64,000 bases of DNA, taken from the NCBI GenBank assembly GCA_001970955.1, contig MPUH01000338.1, positions 1-64,000 of the forward strand, given 5' to 3'. Positions within the stretch are counted from its first letter, which is position 1. Each line of letters begins with the position of its first letter. The DNA is from Stentor coeruleus. Its lineage: Eukaryota; Ciliophora; Heterotrichea; Heterotrichida; Stentoridae. Shown here one piece after another: positions 22,250 to 33,000 of this stretch. The notes under the pieces were generated by a model, which saw only the letters and a program-made list of their open reading frames with translations, was not told the DNA's origin and searched no databases. The position numbers and the translations under genes were made by a program.

Positions 22250-23335
22250 TTAGTTTTCAAAGTTTGCTGTAAAAAATGGAATATTTCCTGCTATGATAGA
22301 CCCTGTTACATCCATAAACATTATTCCATGATGTTTCATTCTACTGAGAAACTTATCCGCTGTGATTCCGTCCTGGTTTTTTGCAATTTTCTCACCGAAA
22401 AACAGTGACAGCTGGGTCCTCTTTATATTCACTGCATCTAAATGATGTACAAAAAGACTTAAATTATCCTTATCCCCTTCACGAGGTACAACAAGTGGAG
22501 CAGCTTCTAAGACAAAACAGTCTTCCATAGTCCTAACCTCTAAAAACCCTGTCTCATTATGACTCCCAGGGTAAATTTCAAAATACAACTCTTCTCTCAT
22601 TGAATCTTCTTCATTCCAAAGTATCTTATAAAACACTTTCACTAACAACTCCACAGCTTCTTTCCTTATCGAATACTTATCTGGATATTTCAACATGTTT
22701 TTTATATGTAAATCACCAATACCATCAGGATGCATAAGTAACTCAAGTAACTGTTCTTCTAAATCTTGTCTAGGATTATAAAAATCTATCCCTTCAATAC
22801 CCATTTCTTTTTCAACTTTTCCAACAGCATCATCATCATTACACCAATAAAAACTTTCTTGTTCCATACATTCTAAATATTCAGTCAAATATAAACGAAT
22901 TGTCTCTTCATCAAGCCTACTTCCACTTAAATCTTCATATACTAATAAAGCTAAAGCAAATTCTCCTAAGTCTCCACCAAAAGATCCAAGAGAAGGTTCT
23001 GTGATTCTTCCATCAATACATCGAAATGAACTGCTATAAACATTAACGAAAGTATAATTACCTGTTTCTAATTTTTCTTGAACTTCTTCTAAAGTTGCCC
23101 CAGGAGCTTCAATATCTTGAGTTAAGGTTATTATTGAAGGAGCACATTTTATATCTTCTTGTTCGGTAAGTTCTGGAGAAACACATTCACATATACTCAT
23201 ATATTGGATTCCATTGATATTCATTGAACTGACAAATTCGTGTCCTGATACTTGAGGTACTGTAAGTTCTAAGGTTACTTCTTCATCAAGCATCATAGTT
23301 GAAGATACTAGCTGTATTATTCCTATTAGTAACAT
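22250..23335 (-). CDS. Secreted or lumenal protein with an FRCIDGR motif
   Basis: 361 aa. MLLIGIIQLVSSTMM looks like a short signal peptide. The mature protein is acidic, with cysteines near the N terminus (CECVSP, KCAP). A compact conserved-looking block reads SSFRCIDGR, then SLGSFGGDLGEFALAL. The Cys-x-Asp-Gly-Arg plus GGD-x-GEF pairing looks like an enzyme active site or metal site, but I cannot place the family. The rest is mixed alpha/beta. Sequons include NYT, NET and NLS. The C terminus MKHHGIMFMDVTGSIIAGNIPF looks like a folded core. Function left open. Confidence 0.68.
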   Translation of the reverse strand: MLLIGIIQLVSSTMMLDEEVTLELTVPQVSGHEFVSSMNINGIQYMSICECVSPELTEQEDIKCAPSIITLTQDIEAPGATLEEVQEKLETGNYTFVNVYSSSFRCIDGRITEPSLGSFGGDLGEFALALLVYEDLSGSRLDEETIRLYLTEYLECMEQESFYWCNDDDAVGKVEKEMGIEGIDFYNPRQDLEEQLLELLMHPDGIGDLHIKNMLKYPDKYSIRKEAVELLVKVFYKILWNEEDSMREELYFEIYPGSHNETGFLEVRTMEDCFVLEAAPLVVPREGDKDNLSLFVHHLDAVNIKRTQLSLFFGEKIAKNQDGITADKFLSRMKHHGIMFMDVTGSIIAGNIPFFTANFEN

Positions 23336-23792
23336 ATACGTTTTAATATACCATATTTACCAAATTGATTAGAGATGAGATTAGTACTTGTTATTTTGAT
23401 TAGGGATTGTGGAAAGTTTTGAGTTTGATGAAGTTTAGAATATTGTTGAAAAAATTAAGGTTGGTGATTATTATTGGAAAAATTTCATGGGTTTAAGGTT
23501 AAGAGTTTTAGATTTTGGGATTTTGTGTAGAATTGGATGTGATGATTTTTATATAGATTTTTCTTATAAATAAACTTCTTCTAATAATTAGAATTTATTT
23601 CATCTAAAATCTTCTCAGTATTCACAATATATAAATTCTCTTAATTTATCAAATAATTTTTTTCAAGGATCTTCCACAAATTTTCTAAATACAATAATCT
23701 TTCCAAAAAAAACTAAAAATTATCATCAAAACCCAGCCCCCAATTTTTGTATATCTAAAAACATTTATTAAAGACAATCCATATAATTAATA
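23336..23792. other. Divergent spacer
   Basis: AT-rich divergent promoter region. Composition switches from G/T-rich on the plus strand (left) to A/C-rich (right), consistent with transcription leading away on both sides. Nothing else seen. Confidence 0.45.
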
Positions 23793-24731
23793 ATGTCAAG
23801 ACAGTTAGTATCTGAAGATCGAGAAACCAGTGATATGGTTCAAGAACTAGAAAGATCATATCGTGAGCGCCTTGCAAGTATAGATTACAAGGCTAAACAA
23901 GAGCTAGTAAACTATGAAGCTCTAGACGAAAGTTTACGTCGACAACTCTCCTCATTACGCGAAGAAATTGAAATGCGAGGTGGAAAGTCTTCAAAAGTAG
24001 TCCATTCGAAAAAAAATCAAATGGACCAAACTCTAGACTCAATTCGTTCAGAAAAAGACAAAGAACTCGCTGAATACAATCGAAAACTTTCCCAATCAAA
24101 AGACAGGTACTTCCGTTTAAGACAAGACTTTGACAAATCAAAAAACGATCTTTTACGTGAAAAGTCTGAACTTGATTCAGAAAACCTCAAGCTCAGAGGG
24201 ATAATTTCTGACTTGACTAAAGAAATTGAAGTAATTCAAGTAAGACTTAGAGAAGTATATCAGAAAGATATACAATTTACCAGACAAGAAATTATAAGTC
24301 TTAAAGGGAAATATGAAGCTTCAGCTAGAAAACTTCAGCAAGAACACAATTATGAAGCTCGTGAATTGGAGTTTAGAATAGAAAATTATGAGAGGACTAT
24401 TGAGAATTTGATTTATGATATTGAAGCATTAAAACGTGAAGAAGAGATTGTTAGGCAACAGACAGCAAGGGATATAAGTTATTTACGTGAATCATTAACT
24501 GATTCTAATAAAGAAGTTGAAAAATGTGAAGAACAGACTGTTCAGTTACTTAGGACTAGGGATGAAGCAAAGGAAGATAGTTTGATGTTATCGAAAATTA
24601 CTGGAGAACTTGAGACTGAACTTGGTAAAGAGATGAAGATTAACACTAGGCTGAATGGGAAACTTAGTAAATTGGAAAGGCTGGTGTATGGAAGAGGAAC
24701 TAGGTCACCTAGTAAAAATAGGCTTAATTAA
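23793..24731 (+). CDS. Coiled-coil protein
   Basis: 312 aa, almost entirely charged alpha-helix and coiled coil from residue ~15 to ~295, rich in Glu, Lys, Arg and Leu (KAKQELVNYEALDESLRRQL, RENYERTIENLIYDIEAL-like repeats). The tail is basic and disordered (GRGTRSPSKNRLN). No motor, EF-hand or enzymatic domain is visible. This type is common among cytoskeletal and axonemal structural proteins, but I cannot name an orthologue. Confidence 0.72.
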   Translation: MSRQLVSEDRETSDMVQELERSYRERLASIDYKAKQELVNYEALDESLRRQLSSLREEIEMRGGKSSKVVHSKKNQMDQTLDSIRSEKDKELAEYNRKLSQSKDRYFRLRQDFDKSKNDLLREKSELDSENLKLRGIISDLTKEIEVIQVRLREVYQKDIQFTRQEIISLKGKYEASARKLQQEHNYEARELEFRIENYERTIENLIYDIEALKREEEIVRQQTARDISYLRESLTDSNKEVEKCEEQTVQLLRTRDEAKEDSLMLSKITGELETELGKEMKINTRLNGKLSKLERLVYGRGTRSPSKNRLN

Positions 24732-25580
24732 AATTTTAAGCAAGTGGATGTGGAATAAAGAGAGAGTTTTTAAAAAAATAATGAATAATATAGGATTTTG
24801 GATTTAGTTGATTTAAAGATCAGTGGAAGATTTTAATGATGCTGATAAATAAACTTATTATAACAAGGATTATGATTGCATCATAGTAATTATTAACCTA
24901 TTTTTTCTATCAACTCAAAACCTTTATATTTCGTCTAATCTTATAAATCATCACATAAATGAATTGCATTTTATCTCAAACCTCCTTAATACAAAAATTA
25001 TAATAATTGATCATAAAAAATAATGCTTATTTTCTCTCATGTTTATGCTCAAACTGTACTTTTAGGTGTTATTGAGACATGTAGAGGCACCAATAGATTT
25101 TTATCAATAGAATTAAGGTTATTGGAATAAAGGCATGGGAGAATTAACTCAACTAGTAACATTCCTAACACATACAATGCAAGCCAACTTTGCGTGAGAA
25201 GTTCAGATGTCAATAAAACAATTTACTGAGATGTGTGATTTTAATACTTTTGTTGAGTTGATGAATGATTGGATTATATCTGATGTTGTATCAGCGTGTC
25301 AGATGATTGAAGAACATGATTTTAGGAATTTAGCGTATAATCCTTTTATAGATAGAAATAGTTAATAGAAGTAGATAAACTGTAGGAATTAAAAAATGGA
25401 GTTTATAGAAATAGTTTGTTAGATTAAAATATGAGTAAAAATTGGATTTTATAATTATTGCTTGCTTAATAATAATATGATGAAAATTTATCAAACATAA
25501 TCTAAATCAATATTCAATAGTATTAAGAAAACATAAAAAACTAATTATAATCCTACTTGATATTTTAATTTAGAATATCA
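24732..25580. other. Spacer with a coding relic
   Basis: Convergent spacer between two coiled-coil genes. It contains the broken small frame described at 25135-25365. The rest is AT-rich with no other signal. Confidence 0.45.
25135..25365 (+). pseudogene. Small broken reading frame, possible gene relic
   Basis: One frame starts with ATG at 25135 (MGELTQLVTFLTHTMQANFA), meets TGA at 25195 and continues open (EVQMSIKQFTEMCDFNTFVE, then LMNDWIISDVVSACQMIEE) to TAA at 25363. The amino-acid content looks like real protein and the DNA is less AT-rich than its surroundings. Two readings are possible: a relic with one stop, or a gene with an unusual GC-AG 15-nt intron (25192-25206) covering the TGA. 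The latter breaks the GTA/A10/TAG pattern, so I favour a relic. Frames upstream hold further stops. Confidence 0.35.
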
Positions 25581-27173
25581 TTAACTAGTTAAGGAAGATA
25601 AAAGAGAATTAATCTTTGGCCAAATGATTTTAATGGCCTCATGTTTATGATCAATCAAAGCTTGCATTTTACTAATTTTAACTTTTTCAACCTGAATACA
25701 ATCAATCTCTTTACTTAACCGCCGCTGATTATCTTTAACCTTCGATTTTTCCTTAACCAATTCAATAATCGCTTCATCATCTTCAACCATATTATACGAT
25801 TTCTTAGCAATTCCTGGTTTTTCTTTATTCATTTTTTCTTCCTTTTTAATAAGTCTAGTCTCATAATCCTTAACTTTTCTTACCTGAGCAAAAGTCCTTG
25901 CCTTAATTTTCATAATCTCATCTCTTTCTTCTTCTAATTCTTTTATCTTAGCCTTATAATCCTCAATAGTTTTTTTCATAATATTCTCTTGTCTTTCTTT
26001 AGTTTCAATAAGCATTTCTAAAGCTTCTTCTTTAGCTTTTAAATCATTTATTATTTTTTCTTTATCTTCAGGTTCTTCAGGTCTGACAATTCTTTTTAAA
26101 CTTCGTGTTTTTGTTTGATTTTTAAATATCAAAGGACTAATACTTCTTGATGTACTAAAAGAATTAGAAGGTGAAGTTCCTTTACTACTTCCTTCAGTGC
26201 AAATATAATTCCTTTGTGGAGTTGAGGATTTTTTTTCATTTATAACCCAATCAGTTTCAATTTTTTCTAAAGACTTTTTGACTTTTTCTGAGAGTTTTCT
26301 GTTGGTTTTGATAACTTTTTGGGTTTTTAAATCGGAGATTTGGGATTTTATCGAAAGAATTTTGTTGACTGTTGCTGTTGGGTTGGATGGGTTTTGTTTA
26401 AGCTCAGCTTCTAAATGTAAAAGTTCGATATTTAATGAATCAATGTCAATTATACTTGAAGATAAAAGTATTGGTTTAGGTAAAGTTAAATTTGGGACTG
26501 GGGGTTTTCTAGCTAAGTCTTTATTTCTATATAAATTTTACGTTCTTTTAGGTGACTCAGGGAGTTCTGTTATTGTTAAAGACTTGCTTAAGGTTTTCAG
26601 TTCTTTTTCTAAAGCTTTTATAGTCTCTTGAATTTTTTGTTGCTGAGATTTTATACGTTTGTTATCGTTTATGGTTTTTTCTATATGAGTCAAAACATTT
26701 TCCCATATGACTTCAATTTTTTCACTTGAAGGTAAAGACAAACCTGTTCGTTTGATAAAATCATCTTGTATTTTATGTAAAAAAGACTGTGATACTAGGA
26801 AATACTGAGAGAATAACATTTGGTCTTTGAAAAACTCTTGAGCCATTCCTTGGAGTGTATAAATAAACATAAGGAAGTCTTCTGAGAATTTAGACCCTTC
26901 GCTAAAGAATACCCAATCATTTATTTCATCAATTACTTTTTCGAGGTACTGCTTTTCGTCAATGGGATCTTGAGTAGAAAGCCAAGTTATAACATCTTGG
27001 GGGTTTTTCATATATTCGATTGGGGAATTTCTTATGCTGTTTCTGCTTCCACAGGTAATTTGAATTCTTTCATCAGAAAAACCAGTGATTTCAGGTGTTT
27101 CTTCATTGCTACAAAACGTAAATTTAGATATATGTCTCTCGGCAAATATTGGGGTTTCTGGACAATTTTCCAT
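25581..27173 (-). CDS. Coiled-coil protein, two exons
   Basis: Two separate open stretches join in one frame when the 15-nt intron at 26527-26541 is removed, giving 525 aa. Exon 1 is helical with an acidic N terminus and a conserved-looking segment near residues 95-145 (DWVFFSEGSKFSEDFLMFIY, then TLQGMAQEFFKDQML). Long coiled coils follow in both exons (KSQQQKIQETIKALEKELKT and ELEEERDEIMKIKARTFAQV). A Ser/Thr-rich linker (about 310-345) separates them. I do not recognise a family. A cytoskeletal or basal-body role is a guess from composition only. Confidence 0.7.
26527..26541 (-). other. 15-nt intron in a coiled-coil gene
   Basis: Minus-strand sequence gtaaaatttatatag: GTAA start, A at position 10, TAG end. 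Its GTAA supplies the in-frame TAA that ends the first open stretch; removal joins AGA AC|A AAT AAA and the frame stays open for another ~960 bases. Confidence 0.8.
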
Positions 27174-27338
27174 TTAAATTAGAAGAAATTTTCTTATACT
27201 TTGGAATTAATACTATCTTAACGAACTTTTTATGTTAAAATATAACTATAATCAAAGCAATATCTTAAAACTTTGATATAAAAGCTATAACTTATTAGTA
27301 ATTATAATACCTAATAACAAAATAATTAAAGATAATTC

Positions 27339-28181
27339 ATGGAAATTCCTGAACAAAAGCGCCCATTACCAAGACCCCATTCCCCGCCAAGAATATTAGA
27401 AACTCATTCCGAAAATGAAGTATTAGATGAGTATCGTTCAAGTGGATCCCCTCTACAACTAAGGAACTTATCTGAGAATTCGAATAAATCTAATAACCAA
27501 AATTCTTTCAAACTTTCAACACATAAGTGCAATACCCAATCAAGTTACAATTCAATGCATAGAAGCTCATCCTTAGAACACCGTCTACAAGGAGCAACTT
27601 CTGCAGTAAAACACTTAGAAAAAGAAATAAAGCAAAAAAACGCTCTTATAAACTCTTTACAAGAAGAACTTATTGAAAAAAACAAGCTTCTCGACTCATA
27701 CTCATCTCAAATCTATAGTGTTCAAACCCATCAAAAATCTTCCCAACTTCAAAGTTCAATAACAAGTATCATAAGAAAAAAAGAAAAAGAACTTGAAAAA
27801 ATCATCAAAAATCAGCAGATCAAAATTGATGAAGATAAAAAAACTATGTTTAGATTACAAGAACTTAATAAAACACTAGTGTCAAAAGTAAAAGATCAAG
27901 AAAAAAAAATCGAAGAATTAGAAGTGTATGGGAATGATAAAATTCAAAAATATCATGTGAATAGGAATTTAATTGAAGAAAATGAACATTTAGCTGTTTT
28001 AAGTAGGAAATCAAAACAAGAAATGGAAGGTCTTAAACAAGAAATTAGATCTTGGCAGGAAAAACACCAGAATTTGCTTAATTCGTCGATGGAGTTTGAG
28101 ATACAGACACGAGAGTTGTATAAAGCTAATCAAGTGCTCAATGAGAATATCCTTAAGCTTTTAGAAATTAATCAAATCTAA
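27339..28181 (+). CDS. Coiled-coil protein
   Basis: 280 aa. The N-terminal ~85 residues are Ser/Pro/Asn-rich and disordered (KRPLPRPHSPPRILE). From about residue 85 to the end it is a long coiled coil (LEHRLQGATSAVKHLEKEIK, NALINSLQEELIEKNKLLD, KVKDQEKKIEELEV). No other domain. It is divergent from the 25581 gene, which is also a coiled-coil protein; the ~165-base spacer presumably holds both promoters. Family not recognised. Confidence 0.68.
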   Translation: MEIPEQKRPLPRPHSPPRILETHSENEVLDEYRSSGSPLQLRNLSENSNKSNNQNSFKLSTHKCNTQSSYNSMHRSSSLEHRLQGATSAVKHLEKEIKQKNALINSLQEELIEKNKLLDSYSSQIYSVQTHQKSSQLQSSITSIIRKKEKELEKIIKNQQIKIDEDKKTMFRLQELNKTLVSKVKDQEKKIEELEVYGNDKIQKYHVNRNLIEENEHLAVLSRKSKQEMEGLKQEIRSWQEKHQNLLNSSMEFEIQTRELYKANQVLNENILKLLEINQI

Positions 28182-28412
28182 ATGTATTGAAAATTTATAT
28201 GCAATTTTTTATTGTGTGGTTTAGTATTTGGGTTTACAGATTTATTTAACCTTACTTTATATGCATACAAACCCTTCAACCATAATTTTCCATAAAAACT
28301 CTGTTCTCACACATCAATCTCAAACATATTTCAAATTCTAAACCCAATCTTTTGTTTCTTATACAAAAAACTCATATTATCAAACTATCCTAAAAACTCT
28401 AAAAAATACCCT

Positions 28413-28847
28413 TTAAAAGAGTAAATAAACAACAGCAGGGACAACCAAAGCTACAGAAAAGCTGCAATGCGTACTTGCTTTATTTTTGCAATACAAATCA
28501 TACTCTTCATTAGGGCATCTAGTTGACCAAATATCACAGAAAAATGAACAAACTCCTCTTTTAGGTTCATTAATATCATCTAAACAATAAGGGAATGAAT
28601 AAGCACAAAAGAACTCTCTAGCTACAGCTAAACAAGACAATGTAGGAGCATTAGTATCATTATTTTCAAGATATCTGGTTTTCAAATCATAATATAGTGA
28701 ATAAGCTTTTTTGTTTAATGCCCAAGCGTTTTCTTGTACATCCTCTGCTACAGGCCATCTTACAATATCATCACAGTAGTAATTTGGATTGTTTGGCTCG
28801 TAAACCTCACAGGCACTTGATGCTACTATTAAAAGCAAAAAAAACAT
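28413..28847 (-). CDS. GPI-type surface protein with Frizzled-CRD-like cysteine pattern
   Basis: 144 aa. MFFLLLIVASSA is a signal peptide. The mature part holds ten cysteines (residues 13, 25, 72, 81, 88, 100, 104, 111, 120, 128), with the block FFCAYSFPYC, then GVCSFFCDIWSTRC. Ten cysteines and the FxCxxxxPxC then CxxxC spacing resemble a Frizzled-type cysteine-rich domain. The extreme C terminus VALVVPAVVYLLF is a short hydrophobic tail with no cytoplasmic residues, preceded by small residues (KASTHCSFS), as in a GPI-attachment signal. It is therefore likely a GPI-linked cell-surface protein. The CRD resemblance is by eye and needs a profile test. It was probably reported as hypothetical in automatic gene sets because of its size. 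Confidence 0.72.
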   Translation of the reverse strand: MFFLLLIVASSACEVYEPNNPNYYCDDIVRWPVAEDVQENAWALNKKAYSLYYDLKTRYLENNDTNAPTLSCLAVAREFFCAYSFPYCLDDINEPKRGVCSFFCDIWSTRCPNEEYDLYCKNKASTHCSFSVALVVPAVVYLLF

Positions 28848-30007
28848 TTATTTTTTTGTTTTTTTAATAGGAAATATTAGAGCTTATAAGTCTTTCTGGT
28901 ATTAAATATTAGGATAAATGATTATATGAGAATGGATGTTTAGGTGATATTAGAGTTTTAATGTTTTAGATGTTTATATGTGAAATAGTTATATTTTTAT
29001 ACTTAGAAACCTATAATTTCAATCATATATTTACTTTCAAAAAGTTTAGATTATTCCCTTAGTCGAAATCTTATTACTTTCACATCTTTATATTACTACT
29101 ACTTATTTAATCTGCATTTTCTTCATTTAATATATCATTATCTCCATATACCTGACTAAAAATACCATAAAAAATCAACATTCTCCAGGTTCTGAAAAAA
29201 TAAAATTTCCACAATCCATTTTTTATACTCAACATTTTCATCCTTAACTTAACACTTATCACACCTTTTTCTAAAACTCATCACATCTCTACAATTCACA
29301 AAACTTATTAAACAGTAAAATAATCTTAAATTTCTCCATAACTTTCTTACTATAACTAAAACTATAAGGGTCAAATTCTTTTTTGTTAAATCATATTTAC
29401 ATATTATCATTAACAAAAAAGTGGTAAAAGTAAACTTGCAGATTTTATTGATTTTAAGTAAGCTCCAAATCTTAAAAAAAAAATATATATATCGTCTTAT
29501 AGAAAAAGTTATCATTGCAAAAATTTAATTCCCCAACACTTTCCACAGCATTCATACTTTCTATAACCTCTTAAGGCATAACCCATCTACTCCTTGCATT
29601 TTTATACTAAATTTCAAAATTTCCTATAGTAAAATCTTAAAAATTAGCAAAACACTTATACAATTTTTAGCTTTTTAATCCAAAATTTACATAAATCATA
29701 TCCTTAATCCTCATCATCTTATCCCTCTCTTTTCTAAAATACAAAACCTAACATTTCATCTAATCCCCAGCATCCTCATCATCAAAAAGCATACAAAAAA
29801 ATCCTAAAAACTCCACAAACATAATCTTTTAACCATAATCCATCAAAATCTTAACACTCAAATCCGTTTATCACATCTTTTTCTATCTAAATTTAACTTT
29901 TATTATCACACATTCCTTTATAAAAAAAAATCATATTTTCCTTAAAGAATCCTGCTCTATAAAACCCATACTTTTTCTCTAGTTTCCTTAGGATTTTTAT
30001 ATAATTA
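28848..30007. other. Long divergent spacer
   Basis: About 1.16 kb, AT-rich. The right 700 bases are strikingly C/A-biased on the plus strand (few G), as seen upstream of other plus-strand genes here. Small frames present are low-complexity and not supported. No RNA gene recognised. Confidence 0.45.
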
Positions 30008-33000
30008 ATGGCCATACGAACAGCTAAAAGCATTAGTGAATTAGGCATTTCTTCTTTGAACAAGTCATTTAAATCTTTTCGAGAAATCCCAGAAAATCAA
30101 CTTTTTTCCAACCTATTCATAATAGGAATGGAACATTTGCTTTTATATTGTAAAGGTAAAGATCTAGATACTTTCATTGGAAGAGTCTTTGCTCTGATTG
30201 AGCCTAGTCAGCTTGAGACAACTAAAGAAAACTTTGGGGATGTATTTGAAGATATAGATGCTTTAATACAAAAAAGACAAGTGAAAATTCTTAACTCAAT
30301 GATGTACGACCTAAATTTCATTAATTTGGTCGTAACATTGCAAGAAATGATTGAAATCCCATGTAGCAAAACAAGTGAAAATGAAGCTATGCTTGAAATA
30401 CAGTATTACGCAGAGAAAATTAGAATGAGTATTGTTATTTTATCTATGAAACTAGTAGAAACACAGTTTTATATTGGAAATTCCACAGTTACATTGACTT
30501 TACTAAACAATAATGGGGTTTACTTTATACTTTATCCTTATGAATACAAACCAACATCACTTGAGCTGGGGAAAAAAGGACTGGGATTAGAATCATCAGA
30601 AGATATGCGCAAGACTAATAATCTTGAAGCATTTTATGATGATGACGATGATGATACACGCTCACAAAGTGTCCATGCAGAAAGAATTCATGGTTTTTCT
30701 AGGACTCATTCAGTTGATTATAACATGCAAAGCAGAAACAAACAGCAAGAAAATATCAGAGAACTTGAACGTGAAAAAAGGATGAGAAATCGAGCTAAGG
30801 CTCTTAAGGCAAAAAGAAAACATGCAGCTGAGTTAAAAAGACAAGAAGAGCAAAAGAAAAAAGAAGAAGAGGAACTTTTAGAAGCTGAGAGAAAAGCTGA
30901 AGAAATGAAAAGATTTGAAGAATTTAAAGCATTACAAGAGAAGGAAATATATCAAAGAATTAGGCTTGAAGAGGAAAATAGGCAACTTCGTGAATGGGTT
31001 TCTCAAGAAAAAAGTAAATTTGATAGTGAAAGGATGATGAGGATTAAAAATCAAACTGAAAAACTTGAACAAATGCAGAAAATGGAAGAATATCGCAAAG
31101 CTGCTGAAGAAAAACGTTTTGAAGAAGAAAGGAAAATTGCGGAAGAAAGGAGAGCTTTAGAAGAAAAAAGACTTGAAATTGAGAGGAAAATGGCTGAGAA
31201 AAGGAAAATTGCTGAAGAAAAAAGACTGCAAAATGATAAAAAAGTTGATTTGGAGAAGAAAATTATTGAAGAAAGGAAAATGGCCGAAGAAAGGAGGATT
31301 GAGGAAGAAAAAAGGTGGGCGGAAGAGAGAAAATTAGAAGAAAATAGAAGGATTTCTGAAGAAAAAAGGAGGAATGAAGAGAAAAGGCTTGAAGAAGAGA
31401 AAAAAAATGTTGAAGAGAGGAGAATAGCTGCTGAAAAAAGGTTTGAGGAAGCTAGGAGAATGATTAATGAGAAAAAAAAAGATGATGAGAGGAAGTTTTT
31501 GGAGGAATTAAAGGCAGCTGAAGAAAAAAGAATAGAAAATGAGAAAATTCTTGCTGAGAAAAAAAGACAATTGGAGGAAAAAAGAATTGAAGAAGAAAGG
31601 AAGATTATTGAAATACAGAAATTACTTGCGGAAAAACGCGCATTTACTGAGAAACTTAAAGAGGAACAGAGATTGATGGAAGAAAAACGTTTGCAGGAGG
31701 AGAAGAAACTTACTGAGGAGAGAAGACAAGCTGAGGAAAGAAGACAGGCTGAGGAAAAAATAGCTGAAGAGAGAAGACTAGCTGAGGAGAGAAGAAAAAA
31801 TGAAGAAAAGAGACTAGCTGAAGAGAGAAGATTGGCTGAAGAGAAAAGATTAGCTGAAGAGAGAAAAATAGCTAAAGAAAAAAAAATAGCTGAAGAGAGA
31901 AGATTAGCTGAAGAGAAAAGATTAGCTGAAGAGAAAAGATTAGCTGAAGAGAAAAGATTAGCTGAAGAAAAAAGATTAGCTGAAGAGAGAAAACTTGAAA
32001 AAGAGAGAAAACTAGCTGAACAGAAAAGACTGGCTGAAGAGAAAAGGCTTGCCGAACAAAAAAGACTTGCTGAACAAAAACGGTTAGCAGAAGAAAAGAA
32101 AAAAGCTGAACAACTACGCGCAGAAGAAGAAAAAAGACTCGCTGAAGAAGCTAAAAGACTCGAAGAACAACAAATCGAAGATGAAAAGAAAAGGTTCGAA
32201 GAAGAAAAGCGCCAAGCTGAAGAAAGAAGATTAGCAAGAAGAAGGGCAGCAAACCAGCTTAGAATGAAAGAAGAAGAAGATCGAAAGAAAAAACTAGCTG
32301 AAGAAATGAAAATAAAAGAAGATGAAGCTTTCTTATCTGAGCAAAAGCGTTTAGAAGAGCAAAAGCGTTTAGAAGAGCAAAAGCGTTTAGAAGAACAAAA
32401 GCGTTTAGAAGAGCAAAAGCGTTTAGAAGAACAAAAAAAACTAGACGAAGAAAGAAAAGCTCAAGAAAAAAAAGCTCTCGAACTAAAAAAGCAACAAGAA
32501 GAACTAAAACGACAAGAAGCTCTAAAAAAAGAATCAGAATCTAAAACCCAACAAGAATCACATCAAGATACCGATAACAAAGTATATTGCGGTGGTTTAT
32601 ATTGTGTAAAATGCATGAAAGATTTGAAAAAATCAAACTATTTCCTCAAATGCGATTCTTGTTGTCAGAAATTTTTAAATGGAATTCCCCTTGATGATTG
32701 TGATTTCACAGCAAATCCTCCTGAAAAAATCTGTTTAAGTTGTAATGCTAAAATATCAAAAGGTGAAGAAGTTTATTGTATTTGTTGTTTTTTACAAAAG
32801 AAAATCATGAATATGAATAATAATTTCTGTGGTGGATGTTGTAGAGTTGATAAGAATTATTGGATTGATAGTAATGAAGGAAATGAGAAATTTATGATAA
32901 CATGTGTTTATTGTAATGAGAAAAAAATTAAAGAATGCGTTTTGACTTTATGTAAAAACTGTGATGAAAAAATATGTGTTGTTTGTTTACGGAGAAATAA

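Noticed and set aside
29249-29515. 88-codon minus-strand frame in the 28.8-30.0 kb spacer
   Set aside because: Low-complexity composition, no recognisable motif, AT-rich sequence.
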